Counted from the stretch's first letter, positions 1 through 8,762 are shown. The stretch: DNA of 64,000 nt from SXXH01 sp041165735 (GCA_046341775.1 JBKDQQ010000084.1:1-64000); one strand, 5' to 3'. Program-made: numbers and translations. The notes: generated from the sequence alone by a model not told the origin.

Positions 1-621
1 GCCGCGCGAAGACTTGCGCTGACCCCGGCTCGACCGCGCGCTGGAGCGCGGATGCTCGCCGCCCCGAGGTGGTCGGCGGTTTCGTGCGTCGGCCCGCGAA
101 CGGCAGCGGATGCTCCCGCGTGTCGCTCCCCTGCGAGGGGGTCGTGCAGCGCCGTGCACACCTGGTGGCTCGCGCTCGTCCCCATCACGATTCAAGGGGA
201 GCGCTCCGATGTCGGGCAGCGGCGCGGATCGCGCGCGCAATGCACCCCCTAGGCGCCCGCGCCACGTCGCGCGGGCGAGCGCAGCCAGCCTGTCGCTCGG
301 GCACCTGGGAACGCGCGCAACGCGCCGTTGCATGCGTGATCCAGGCGCGCGTCCCTAGGCGCCTTCGGCCAAGCTGCTCGCAGGAGGAATCGCGGGGCGC
401 AGAACGGCTCGAATCGCTGTTGCCGCTCGGCGGCGCTGCGCGGTTCTGCGCCATGCACGGAATCGAGGTGGATCCGCTCCACCATGCAGGGCCGGCCCCG
501 TGGTCGGGATGCCGCGCAAGCGTCAAAGAGTTCCTGCCAAGAGCGCGGCATCGGCCTCCTTGGGCGCCTTGTCGGCGTTGCTTCCCGACGCGTGGCGCTG
601 CGCCGCAACCTTCGAGTACGT
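1..621. other. No gene recognised
   Basis: I see no convincing gene here. Several frames are open, but none has high G+C at third codon positions, a Shine-Dalgarno site or a recognisable product. The motif CCTAGGCGC occurs twice (near 249 and 354) with no obvious role. The stretch lies downstream of the sigma-factor gene, which is transcribed leftwards towards it. Confidence 0.5.
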
Positions 622-1245
622 TCAGCCTTGGCCCACGTCGAAGCCACGACGCTGGAGTTCCCCGGCGAGCTTGAGGAGCGCGCGACGGAGGATTTGACGG
701 CATGCCTCTTCGGTGCGCCCCGTCTGCACGGCGATCTCCGCGTGGCTCAACCCCACCATGCGGGCGAGCACCAGCACCTCCCGTTGTTCGTCGGAGAGCT
801 GGTCGAGCGCCGCGTCGAGTTGCTCGACCGATTCCCGGCCTCGGGCGACCATGCTGGGCGTCACCATCGAAGCAAGGGCGTCCAGCGGACCGGCCTCGTC
901 GTCCGTCCCACCGTCCAAAGGCCGCTCGCGCGCGATGTCGCGCTTGTCGGCCGTCAGTCGGCGCTTCTTCTCGACCAACTTGCGCAGGGCCGCGGTGTAC
1001 AGCCAACCGCGGAAGGCCGCATCGTTGGGGAAATGGGCCCGCGGCGCGTCCTCGAGCACTTCGCGGCATACGGACTGCACCAAGTCCGAGTCTCCGAGGC
1101 GGGCGCGCACGGCCGGTCCCGCGCGTGCGCGCAGGAACGCGCGGAGGCCGGCGAGATGCAGTTCCAAGGCCCGCTGGATGTCGAGGGGCCGACTCGCGGG
1201 ATCCTGCGGAGTGCCGTGCGGCGACGGCTGGCCGGAAGCTGCCAT
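622..1245 (-). CDS. ECF-type RNA polymerase sigma factor
   Basis: A 207-residue sigma-70 family protein of extracytoplasmic-function type, which directs RNA polymerase to a small set of promoters. Region 2 lies at about residues 25-95 (DSDLVQSVCREVL followed by FRGWLYTAALRKLVEKKRR) and region 4 at about 145-200 (LSDEQREVLVLARMVGLSHAEIA, a helix-turn-helix). There is no sigma region 1 or 3, as expected for ECF proteins. The gene is divergent from a secreted-protein gene whose upstream motif recurs before the next gene, so these may be its targets. No anti-sigma gene is adjacent. A -10-like TAGATT lies only 6 nt before the ATG, suggesting a leaderless mRNA. The family call is firm; the target promoters are inference. 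Confidence 0.9.
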   Translation of the reverse strand: MAASGQPSPHGTPQDPASRPLDIQRALELHLAGLRAFLRARAGPAVRARLGDSDLVQSVCREVLEDAPRAHFPNDAAFRGWLYTAALRKLVEKKRRLTADKRDIARERPLDGGTDDEAGPLDALASMVTPSMVARGRESVEQLDAALDQLSDEQREVLVLARMVGLSHAEIAVQTGRTEEACRQILRRALLKLAGELQRRGFDVGQG

Positions 1246-1251
1246 GCGCCC

Positions 1252-1257
1252 AATCTA
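1252..1257 (-). promoter_or_regulatory. -10-like TAGATT for the ECF sigma gene
   Basis: On the minus strand TAGATT is followed by GGGCGC and then the ATG at 1245. A start site at the usual distance from a -10 element would coincide with the ATG. The same arrangement is seen before the genes at 51384 and 57396. Confidence 0.45.
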
Positions 1258-1288
1258 GCGGAAATGCGGGAAATTCACCGCGGTAGTC

Positions 1289-1316
1289 GTCACGCCGAGG
1301 CGGGGGCCTGCCATTC
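1289..1316 (+). promoter_or_regulatory. Candidate ECF-sigma promoter, copy 1
   Basis: GTCACGCCGAG, 8 variable bases, then CTGCCATTC. The same two blocks at the same spacing recur at 2347-2374 before the next gene. Two conserved boxes at fixed spacing beside an ECF sigma gene look like -35 and -10 elements of an ECF promoter. The leader to the GTG at 1382 would be about 60 nt. Confidence 0.5.
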
Positions 1317-1381
1317 CTCCTGCAGTACCGGTCCCGGACTGGACCGCCCCCCCCATCCCCACGCCACGAAGAGGACGAACC

Positions 1382-2200
1382 GTGAAGCACCTGAACAAGA
1401 TCGGCATCTGCGCCTGCCTCGCCACCCTGACCGCATCCGCCGCCCGGGCCGAGGGAGTGTCGGCCAACTACAACAAGAACTACGGCGGCTCGCTCCTCGG
1501 CGGCTCCGTGGTCGTCAACACCTACGCCGAGGCCGAAATCAACGTGGAGGAGGACCTGCACACGGCCTACGCCGATGGCGACTTCCGCAAGCGCGTGAAG
1601 CTCCTGGGCGGCACCTTCGACGTGCTCCACGTCGAAGCCTGGGCGGAAGCCGAGCGGCATGCCGGCCAGACGGCACACGACCAGAACTTCCGCGTCTCGA
1701 TGCTCGCAGGCATCGCCGTCTGGGACAGCCAGGATGGCGACCTCGCGCTCAACCTGCCCACCATCAACGTCTTCCCGGGGAACGGCCAGAACATCCCGGT
1801 GCCCTGCGGCCCCTTCACCGTGAAGGTCAAGGTGAATGCCGGGGTGGACGGCGCCGTGAATCTCGGCGCCAGCGCCGACCCCTCGACCGGCGCCGTGGCC
1901 CTCTTCGGCACGGCTCAGGGCTGGGCGCAAGGCGCGGCGAGCGCCTCGGCCAGCATCGGCGGGGTCGCGGAGGTGGGCGTCAAGGCCAAGCTCAAGCTGG
2001 CGAACCTGAACGCGAACCTGGAGCTGACCCCGGGGCCCGGCGCGGTCGAGGGCACCTTGGGGATCGCCCTGAACCCGATCAGCATCGACTTGGACGCGTA
2101 CGTCAAGCTCATCCTGCCCTTCGTGCCCGACCCGAAGTACACGGTCAACGTCTTCGAGTGGTCGGCCGCGCAAGTCACGCAGACCTACCAGTTGAACTGA
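1382..2200 (+). CDS. Secreted protein of unknown function
   Basis: 272 residues starting at GTG, with GAGGA 6 nt upstream as ribosome binding site. A signal peptide is clear (positive start MKHLNK, hydrophobic core, cleavage near AARA-EG at residue 23). The mature part is rich in Ala, Val, Asn and Gly with alternating hydrophobic residues (VKVKVNAGVDGAVNLGA; KAKLKLANLNANLELTPG), suggesting extended beta-strand structure, possibly a beta-barrel or beta-sandwich. I recognise no catalytic motif. It sits between the divergent ECF sigma gene and the vitellogenin-like protein and shares a promoter-like motif with the latter, so the two may act together outside the inner membrane. That link is inference; the family is unknown to me. 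Confidence 0.8.
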   Translation: MKHLNKIGICACLATLTASAARAEGVSANYNKNYGGSLLGGSVVVNTYAEAEINVEEDLHTAYADGDFRKRVKLLGGTFDVLHVEAWAEAERHAGQTAHDQNFRVSMLAGIAVWDSQDGDLALNLPTINVFPGNGQNIPVPCGPFTVKVKVNAGVDGAVNLGASADPSTGAVALFGTAQGWAQGAASASASIGGVAEVGVKAKLKLANLNANLELTPGPGAVEGTLGIALNPISIDLDAYVKLILPFVPDPKYTVNVFEWSAAQVTQTYQLN

Positions 2201-2346
2201 CCTGCCTGGCCGCGCCACGGCGAGACGGGTCGCCTCCCGCACTGTTCTCCACCACCCTGCGTCACCACCACGCTTGGCTCCTGCAAGGGCCGGCGAGGTG
2301 GAGACCAGGGTGGGCGCATTTTCCGCGATTCATCTCCCGATTCGCC

Positions 2347-2374
2347 GTCACGCCGAGCGGTGTCCCTGCCATTC
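2347..2374 (+). promoter_or_regulatory. Candidate ECF-sigma promoter, copy 2
   Basis: Second copy of GTCACGCCGAG-N8-CTGCCATTC, identical in both boxes and spacing to 1289-1316. It ends 18 bp before the ATG at 2393, so the predicted transcript would begin close to or within the GGGGAGG ribosome binding site. Confidence 0.5.
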
Positions 2375-2392
2375 GCCAGGGGAGGTCATCCC

Positions 2393-4279
2393 ATGCACGC
2401 CCACCGCCGCAAGTCGAACCTTCCCAAGCAACTGCTCGTCCTCCTGCTCCTGATGTGCGCCGGATTCGGCGGTTGGGGCCTCACCGGTGCGCCGAGCCGC
2501 TCCGAAGTGCCCCCCTCGCGGATTGCCGGGCCGCAGGTCGAAGCCCGCACGGCCCCCGTCGTCATCGAACTCGACCAGCGCGGCGAGGTCCAGCGGGACG
2601 CCATCCGCCCGGGCAGCGAACGGCCGGTGGGCCAATACCACGTGCTCTACCATTCGCGGACGGACCTGATCCAGGGCGGCCAGACGCAAGGCATGGAGCT
2701 CGAGTTCGAGGGCCCCTGCCACCTGACCCTGCTCGACCACCGCGATGAGCGGAGCATCGTCGCCTTGCACCTGCCGGGCCTGGCGACCCGCGTGCGCACG
2801 CCGCAAGGACAGGCCGATTGCTCCGCGCTCGACGCCGGGTTGCGGGAACCGGTGCTCGTCCTGCTCGGTGCCGACGGGCGGATCCTCGGCTACCGGTTCT
2901 CGCCCCAGCTGCGCCGCGATGGGCGCAACATCGTCCGCGACCTCTACAGCTCGCTGCGTGCTCCGCGGAACGGATCGAGTTGGGAAGGAACGGAGGGCGA
3001 TGCCGGCGGCATGGCGCGCCTGAGCGTCACTTGCCCCCCCGCGGACGGTCCCGGTGCGGAACGCGAGGTGCGCTGGACGCGCAGCGGCTACGACACCGCT
3101 TCGGCGCACGGCATCCGAGCCTCGATGCAGGGGAAAGGCAGCAGCCGCCACGCGGATTCGCCCTGGGCCATCAGCAGCAGCTACCACGGAACGCACTCGA
3201 TCCTCGTGCCCTTCAGCGAGGTGCGCTTCGAGTTGGCCTTGACCGTGGAGTCGCGCCTCGAGCGCGAGTCGATCGAGCAGGTGGTGATCCCCGGCGACCT
3301 TTGGGAGGGAACTTGGGAGCCCGCCAGCGGCGAAGGCGACCACGTCCTCGGCGAGGACGAGGACGATGCCGGTCCGCGCTTCGCCAGCCTCGCCGCGCAC
3401 ATGCGCCTGCTCGAGCAGTTGGTGCTGGAAGGCCGCAAGAACTCGCCCGAATTCTACGAGGCCTTCCAACGACTCGTGGCCGACCTGCTCGCGGGCAAGC
3501 TCGGCGCCGAGGAGGTCCGCGCGCTCCTGATGGACCCGGGCCTCGATCCGGAGCTGGCACGCATCCTCGCGGGCGCCGCCGGCGCGGCGGGCACCCCCGA
3601 ACTCCAAGTCGTGCTCTCCGATGTCGCCAGCGCCGGCCAATTGCCCCTCGAGCGCCGTTCGTGCGCGCTCGTGGCCTTGGTGCAGGTGGCGCAACCCGAC
3701 GATCAGGCGGCCCAAACCCTGCTCGCGCTGCTCATGGATCCGATTGCCGATGCACGTCTGCGCAATGCAAGCCTCTACATGCTGGGCACCTTCGCCGGCA
3801 AGCCCGGCGCTGATCCGGCGCTCCTGCAGCAACTGCTCGCACTGGAATCGCATGCGATCCAGACGGGGGCAGTCGCGCAGTTCCTGACCGCCCTGGGCAA
3901 CGTGGGCACGAGCGCGATCCTGCCCACCATCGAGCGCTATCTCGAGCACACCGACGCCAACCTGCGGGCGCAGGCGCTCGACGCCCTGCGGCGGCTCGAT
4001 AGTCCGGAAGCCTTCGCCATCCTGAGCCAGTACGCGGCCAACGATCCTTCGCCCAAGGTGCGCGCGGAGGCGATTGGATCACTGGAACACCAACCCGCGG
4101 CCCTGGCGCTGCCTCTGCTCGCCAGCGCCCTCGACGACGCCAGCATCGTCGTGCGCAAGGCCGTGGTGACCGCCCTTGGCGTGCGCGAGGGTGCGGACGC
4201 GCGGAACTTGCTGATCGAGGCGCGCGACAACGATCCGGCGGCGACGGTCCGGGCGTTGGCGCAATCGTTCCTGAACTGA
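2393..4279 (+). CDS. Vitellogenin/MTP-like HEAT-repeat exported protein
   Basis: 628 residues from the ATG at 2393, chosen because GGGGAGG lies 7 nt upstream; an in-frame start 33 nt earlier lacks one. The N-terminus is a signal anchor (KQLLVLLLLMCAGFGGWGL). Residues about 60-330 look beta-rich, including VLVLLGADGRILGYRF followed by NIVRDLYSSLR. This resembles the vitellogenin-N pattern of a G-containing strand pair followed by N-x-(K/V)RG-(I/L)L-x-x-L. The C-terminal 300 residues are HEAT-like helical repeats containing FLTALGNVGTSAILPTIERYL, close to the ALGNAG signature of large lipid-transfer proteins. This is the order of the vitellogenin N-terminal module (barrel, then helical arch), but the lipid-cavity sheets that follow it in animals are missing. 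A generic HEAT-repeat protein is the alternative. Confidence 0.8.
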   Translation: MHAHRRKSNLPKQLLVLLLLMCAGFGGWGLTGAPSRSEVPPSRIAGPQVEARTAPVVIELDQRGEVQRDAIRPGSERPVGQYHVLYHSRTDLIQGGQTQGMELEFEGPCHLTLLDHRDERSIVALHLPGLATRVRTPQGQADCSALDAGLREPVLVLLGADGRILGYRFSPQLRRDGRNIVRDLYSSLRAPRNGSSWEGTEGDAGGMARLSVTCPPADGPGAEREVRWTRSGYDTASAHGIRASMQGKGSSRHADSPWAISSSYHGTHSILVPFSEVRFELALTVESRLERESIEQVVIPGDLWEGTWEPASGEGDHVLGEDEDDAGPRFASLAAHMRLLEQLVLEGRKNSPEFYEAFQRLVADLLAGKLGAEEVRALLMDPGLDPELARILAGAAGAAGTPELQVVLSDVASAGQLPLERRSCALVALVQVAQPDDQAAQTLLALLMDPIADARLRNASLYMLGTFAGKPGADPALLQQLLALESHAIQTGAVAQFLTALGNVGTSAILPTIERYLEHTDANLRAQALDALRRLDSPEAFAILSQYAANDPSPKVRAEAIGSLEHQPAALALPLLASALDDASIVVRKAVVTALGVREGADARNLLIEARDNDPAATVRALAQSFLN

Positions 4280-4776
4280 TGCTGGTCCCGTTCGTTGTGC
4301 GCACCTCGAAAGTGGTCGCCACTGAATTCGCGGCCCAAATGCCACGCGCCCGGCACGGCGCGCGTCCAATCTGATGGAGCGGCTCGAGTTGGGCCCTCCG
4401 CCGGGCCGCCCGGCCGAGGGCTGGCGGCCCTGCAAGGGCCTTCGAGGCGCCACGAACCTGCGGCCAGCGAACATTGGACGATGGGCAGGAGGTTCGACTG
4501 GAGGCATCTCCTGCAGCACCAGGCGCGAGTCGCGCCGACACGCGAGGCGAGACGACCCAAGGATCCCATCCACAGCAAAGCCCCAAGACCGCGCGCGGTG
4601 TCCGCGCAGGCATCGCATCCGACGCACGCAGGCTGGGAGGCGACCGCAGAAGACGACTTCCGCGACGCCTTGCCCCATCCAAGCGCCCCGTCGTACGAGG
4701 ATCGCTGTCCAACGCAAGGGTCAGGAAGCGCGAGCCTCGACGCAGGCGCGCACAATGAACGGGGCCAGCATCCCCT
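4280..4776. other. Intergenic, convergent genes; no gene seen
   Basis: About 500 bp between the ends of the HEAT-repeat gene (+) and hflX (-). Open frames here lack codon bias and start signals. An 8-bp inverted repeat GGGCCGCC/GGCGGCCC at 4403-4430 with a 12-nt loop could be a weak terminator. Confidence 0.45.
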
Positions 4777-6102
4777 TCAGGGCGCGAGACTCTCCTTCGC
4801 CTCCCGCAGCACCTCGAACCGCACCCCCGCCGGCGCGCCCCTGCGCAAGTTCCCCAAGGCCCCGTCGGTCAACATGACGCGCAGGGTGCGCACGCCCCCG
4901 AGTTCGTCGTAGCGTTCCTCGAGCGGACGGCACAGCTTGCGCACGGCGGCGTCGAGGCGACCCTCGGCGGCGGGCATGTGGATCTCGACCAGGACGCTGC
5001 GCCGATCGAGGCGGCTCGCCACGAGAGCGTCCAGGCGATCGAGGCCTTGGCGGGTGGCTGCGCTCGTCCACACCGAGTCTTCGGTGCGGTCCGCCACCAA
5101 CCAGTGGAGCTGCAGCGGGTCGGCGACGCGGTCGATCTTGTTCAGCACGAGCACGTCCGCGCGCGTGTGGGCCGACAGCTGGCGCAGCACGCTGTCGACC
5201 GCCTGCATCTGCAGGTGCGCCTCCGGGTGCGAGGCGTCGACCACATGCAGCAACAGGTCCGCCTCCAAGGTCTCCTCCAACGTCGCGTGGAAGGACGCCA
5301 CGAGGTGGTGCGGCAGGCGGCGCAGGAATCCGACCGTGTCCGACAGCAGCACCGTGCGCCCGTCCGCCAGCCGCCACTGGCGGGTGCGCGTGTCCAGCGT
5401 GGCGAACAACATGTCGGCCACGAGTTCCTGCGACCCGGTCAGCGCGTTCAGCAGCGTCGACTTGCCGGCGTTCGTGTATCCCACGAGTCCCACCGTGTAG
5501 ATGTCGCTGCGCGTGCGCACTTCGCGCTGCTTGCGCCGCTCGATCTCGGCCAGTTCCTCGCGCAGGTCCTGGATGCGGCGCTTGACGAGGCGCTTGTCGG
5601 ACTCGAGCTGCGTCTCGCCGGGACCGCGCGCGCCGACGGCGCCTTCCATGCGCTCTAGGTGCGTCCACATGCGGCGCAGGCGCGGCGCCAAGTACTCGTT
5701 CTGCGCCAGCTCGACCTGGAGGCGCGCCTGCCGCGTGCGGGCGCGGCGCGCGAAGATGTCGAGGATCAGTTCGCTGCGATCGATGATGCGCACGCCCCAC
5801 GCCTTCTCGAGGTTGCGTCCCTGGGCCGGCGTGAGGTCGTTGTCGACGACCACGGCGTCCGGGGACAAGCGCTCGAGTTCGTGCTTGATCTCCGCGACCT
5901 TGCCGCTGCCGAACAACGTGGCGGGATCGGGCCGCTGCTTCTTCTGCAGGATGCCATCGCCGACGACATCGGCCTCCGCCGCGGCCACGAGACCCTCCGC
6001 CTCGGACAAGTCCTCGTCCATGTCACCGGCCTCCGGATGGCGCACGCCCACGCACAAGATGCGTTCGCGCGGACGGGCGGTGGGACGGGGCGGACGGCTC
6101 AT
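4777..6102 (-). CDS. hflX: GTPase HflX
   Basis: 441 residues. HflX is a ribosome-associated GTPase of the Obg/HflX superfamily that splits stalled or hibernating 70S ribosomes under stress. The N-terminal glycine-rich HflX domain has FGSGKVAEI and DNDLTPAQGRNLE. A coiled segment follows (LRRMWTHLERMEGAVGARGPGETQLE, the family hallmark GxGE(T/S)QLE). The G domain has G1 GYTNAGKST, G3 DTVGF and G4 NKID. Length is normal for the family. The gene lies 121 nt downstream of nadB on the same strand; the two may be co-transcribed, although they share no pathway. The start is the ATG before SRPPRPTARPRERILCVGV. Confidence 0.97.
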   Translation of the reverse strand: MSRPPRPTARPRERILCVGVRHPEAGDMDEDLSEAEGLVAAAEADVVGDGILQKKQRPDPATLFGSGKVAEIKHELERLSPDAVVVDNDLTPAQGRNLEKAWGVRIIDRSELILDIFARRARTRQARLQVELAQNEYLAPRLRRMWTHLERMEGAVGARGPGETQLESDKRLVKRRIQDLREELAEIERRKQREVRTRSDIYTVGLVGYTNAGKSTLLNALTGSQELVADMLFATLDTRTRQWRLADGRTVLLSDTVGFLRRLPHHLVASFHATLEETLEADLLLHVVDASHPEAHLQMQAVDSVLRQLSAHTRADVLVLNKIDRVADPLQLHWLVADRTEDSVWTSAATRQGLDRLDALVASRLDRRSVLVEIHMPAAEGRLDAAVRKLCRPLEERYDELGGVRTLRVMLTDGALGNLRRGAPAGVRFEVLREAKESLAP

Positions 6103-6223
6103 GCGGTGGTGTGCAAGGGTGCGGGAAGCTTCTCGGCGGCGCGATTCCGCGCGAGTCCGAAGCGGCGAGTGATCGAGTCCGATCGCGATGGGCCGCGACG
6201 GGCTCGACGAGGGGCGTCGGCGG

Positions 6224-8005
6224 TCAAGGGTAGGGCGCGCCGGTGGCCAGGCGCACGGGCTCGTGGGTCAAATAGAGGCGCGCGAGCACGCCTTGCTCGA
6301 TGGCGGGACGCAACAGCGTGTGGCACGGCTCCGCGCGCGACGGATGGTCGCGACGGTGGTGCGTGCCGCGCGACTCGCGCCTGTGCAGGGCCGACAACAC
6401 GATGGCGCGCGCGACGGTGAGCATGTTGACGAGCTCGAGCGCGCGCGCGCCACCGTCCCCGGCGCGCGAAGCGGCCTGCCCCCAGAAGTGCAACTTGGCG
6501 AGCGCGTCGGCGAGCTCCGCCCCGTCGCGCTCCACGCCGACTTGGCGCCACATCAACGACTTGAGCGCGTAGACGACGTCCTGCGTGTTGAACTGCACGC
6601 CGGGCGGCACGCCGATGCTGCGCTCGGGGCCGCTCGAGACCAGCGTGCGCGGGTCGACATCGCGCGACGACTCGCTGGCCGCCGCGCGTCCCGCCTGCAG
6701 TCCGAGCACCAACCCCTCGAGCAGCGAGTTGCTGCCCATGCGGTTGGCGCCGTGCAGACCAGTGCTGGCGCACTCGCCCACCGCCCACAGACCACGCACG
6801 CCGGTGCGGCCATCGAGGTCCGTCGCGACGCCGCCGACGAGGTAGTGGCAACCGGGCCGCACGGGCACGGGATCCCTGGCGATGTCGATGCCGAAGAAGC
6901 GGCAGATGCGCGAGATGCCCGGGAACAACTCGTGCGCGTCGCCATCGACCTGCGACAGATCCAGGTAGGCGCTGGTATCCCCGGTCTGCGCCATGCGCGC
7001 CGCCACGGCGCGCGACACGACATCGCGCGGCGCGAGCTCCGCGTCGGGATGGTACTCGCGCATGAAGCGCACGCCGTGCCGATCGACGAGCTGGCCGCCG
7101 TGTCCGCGCACGACTTCGCTGACCAAGGCGCGCGCCGCGCCGGCGATGTAGAGGCAGGTCGGGTGGAATTGCACGAACTCCATGTCGCGCAAGGCCGCGC
7201 CGGCGCGCAGCGCCATGGCCACCCCGTCACCCGTGGCGATGTCGGGGTTGGTCGTCTCGCGGTACAGCTGCCCGGCGCCTCCCGTGGCAAGCACCACCTG
7301 CGCCGCGCAGAAGGCGATGCGGCGACCACGCGCGTCCAGCGCCAACACACCCCCCGCTCGTCCATCGCGCTCGGTGAGCACGTCGACGGCGAAGGTCTGC
7401 GGAAAGACCTCCACGAGCGGATGCGAGGCGAGCGCCGCGGCCAGTGTGCGCTGGATCTCCATGCCGGTGGCATCGCCATTGGCGTGCGCCACCCGTGCAT
7501 GGCTGTGACCGCCTTCGAGTGAGACCGCCAAGGACCCGTCGGCGGCTCGATCGAATCGTGCGCCCAGGGCGAGCAACCATTCCATCGCCCCAGGCCCGCC
7601 ACGCACGACTCGCTCCACGGCCTCGCGGTCGGACAAGCCGCAACCGACGGCCAGTGTGTCCTCCACGTGCGAGTCGAAGGAGTCCGAGGCTTGCAGGACC
7701 GCCGCGATCCCGCCGGCCGCCCAATGCGTGTTGCTGTCCTTGGTGTCGCCCTTGAGGACGACCGCGACGGTGGCGCCGGCGTTGGCCGCGGCCAAAGCCG
7801 CCGCACCCCCGGCGACCCCACCACCGACCACGACCACGTCGAAGCGGAAGAAAGGCACCTGCCTCAGGCCGAACGGCAACTGGTGGCGAGGCAGGTCAAG
7901 CGTGTCGACGGCACCGTGCAACAGGGTTGGAGTGTAGTCGATGCAGCACCCGTGGAAGAGTTGTGCTGGGGCGGCGCTCGCCCCGAATCGACGGCACCCG
8001 CTCAT
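6224..8005 (-). CDS. nadB: L-aspartate oxidase
   Basis: Flavoprotein that oxidises L-aspartate to iminoaspartate, the first step of de novo NAD synthesis; quinolinate synthase (nadA) is not in the window. The FAD-binding VVVVGGGVAGGAAAL lies near residue 58, followed by the family motifs THWAAGGIAAV, QFHPTCLY, HGANRMGSNSLLEGLV and the active-site region RGHGGQLVDRHGVRFM. The 593 residues exceed the usual 530-540 because of a 55-residue N-terminal lead. Related planctomycete proteins start about 20 residues before the GxGxxG, so a downstream TTG at 7921 is a plausible true start. C-terminal helical domain present. Confidence 0.95.
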   Translation of the reverse strand: MSGCRRFGASAAPAQLFHGCCIDYTPTLLHGAVDTLDLPRHQLPFGLRQVPFFRFDVVVVGGGVAGGAAALAAANAGATVAVVLKGDTKDSNTHWAAGGIAAVLQASDSFDSHVEDTLAVGCGLSDREAVERVVRGGPGAMEWLLALGARFDRAADGSLAVSLEGGHSHARVAHANGDATGMEIQRTLAAALASHPLVEVFPQTFAVDVLTERDGRAGGVLALDARGRRIAFCAAQVVLATGGAGQLYRETTNPDIATGDGVAMALRAGAALRDMEFVQFHPTCLYIAGAARALVSEVVRGHGGQLVDRHGVRFMREYHPDAELAPRDVVSRAVAARMAQTGDTSAYLDLSQVDGDAHELFPGISRICRFFGIDIARDPVPVRPGCHYLVGGVATDLDGRTGVRGLWAVGECASTGLHGANRMGSNSLLEGLVLGLQAGRAAASESSRDVDPRTLVSSGPERSIGVPPGVQFNTQDVVYALKSLMWRQVGVERDGAELADALAKLHFWGQAASRAGDGGARALELVNMLTVARAIVLSALHRRESRGTHHRRDHPSRAEPCHTLLRPAIEQGVLARLYLTHEPVRLATGAPYP

Positions 8006-8168
8006 CCGTCCACGGTGCCGGCGCGCCGAAGGCGTTCCGCATGTGCCAACCCGAACAGCGCCCCTATCGACCCTGCATCAACCTGACTGAGCCGAACCGC
8101 GCCGTCGTGTTCTAAATGTCGATTGCCTAACTACTTTCGACAAAACTAGCCCCGTCCCTCTTTGGCCC

Positions 8169-8197
8169 TTGTTAGGGCTGGCCCCGCCGACTATAGT
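8169..8197 (+). promoter_or_regulatory. Sigma-70 type promoter candidate
   Basis: TTGTTA (8169-8174), a 17-bp spacer and TATAGT (8192-8197) form a near-consensus housekeeping promoter in an A+T-rich island (about 8095-8200) that is unusual for this genome. It points right, toward the short ORF at 8582 and lexA. The transcript would have a leader of about 380 nt before the first recognisable ORF, or could be a non-coding RNA. Confidence 0.5.
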
Positions 8198-8581
8198 TTG
8201 CCCGTCGTTCGGGTCGGGCGCCGCAGGCCGACATCACCTGGATCAAGCAACGACCGAGCATCCTCCCCAGGCCCAAGCCTGGCATGGCGCGCTCGGAACC
8301 GGCGCCCGACACGAAAGACACCTGCAAGCGACTCTGGCGCTCAAGCCTCGGCCGCGCAGGTCCCTCTCCACCGCCCTCCCCCAGACCCCCCCCCTCACTG
8401 AGAAATCGAGGTAGCCGTAGTCGAGCTCGCGACACCCGCCATCGGACCTCTCCCTGTGAGTCGACCCTCCTAGTCCAGCACGGCCCTCCTAGTCCAACGC
8501 CGCCCTCCTAGTCCAGCGCAGCGCGCGAACCACAACCTCGCCATCCAACACCCTTCACCCGAACACGACAAGGAACCCAAC
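8198..8581 (+). other. Long leader or non-coding transcript region
   Basis: No gene recognised. Codon-position bias is absent and the sequence is C-rich and pyrimidine-rich near 8360-8400. It lies between a good promoter candidate and the small ORF at 8582 and contains the 19-bp repeat array at 8465-8515. Confidence 0.4.
8465..8515. repeat. Three tandem 19-bp repeats
   Basis: CCCTCCTAGTCCA begins at 8465, 8484 and 8503, giving an exact 19-bp period. Each copy carries CTAG. The array lies about 70 bp before the small ORF and could be a protein binding site. The period is not a multiple of three, consistent with non-coding DNA. Confidence 0.75.
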
Positions 8582-8668
8582 ATGACCCGCATCATCGAGA
8601 CCTTCCGCACCGACTTCTTCGCCGTGTTCGCCGCCACCGTGGCGGTGGTGTCTACCTTTCTCTTTTGA
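8582..8668 (+). CDS. Short hydrophobic peptide, 28 residues
   Basis: ATG preceded by AAGGA at 8 nt spacing, giving a 28-residue product ending in TGA at 8668. The first ten residues (MTRIIETFRT) are polar and amphipathic; residues 12-28 are a hydrophobic segment (FFAVFAATVAVVSTFLF) long enough for one membrane span. High G+C at third positions (ATC ATC GAG ACC TTC CGC ACC GAC TTC TTC GCC GTG) matches real genes of this genome, unlike the flanking DNA. No homologue is known to me. It may be a small membrane protein or a leader peptide for lexA downstream. It is too short for routine gene callers. Confidence 0.5.
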   Translation: MTRIIETFRTDFFAVFAATVAVVSTFLF

Positions 8669-8762
8669 GCTCCGGGTCGCCGAGATCCAACGCCAATGGG
8701 CTCAACCACACACGGCTTGCTGCAAGGCGACTGGCTGTGGTGCGAACCAAGGGCAAGCGCTC

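Noticed and set aside
249..647. 132-codon frame before the sigma-factor gene
   Set aside because: No codon bias, no ribosome binding site and no recognisable product.
185..2242. Minus-strand open frame of 685 codons
   Set aside because: It is the antisense shadow of the secreted protein and part of the sigma gene; G+C-rich third positions on the real strand create it.
7922..8005. N-terminal 28 residues of NadB as certain coding sequence
   Set aside because: Codon bias is weak here and related proteins start later (TTG at 7921 possible); kept only as outer limit.
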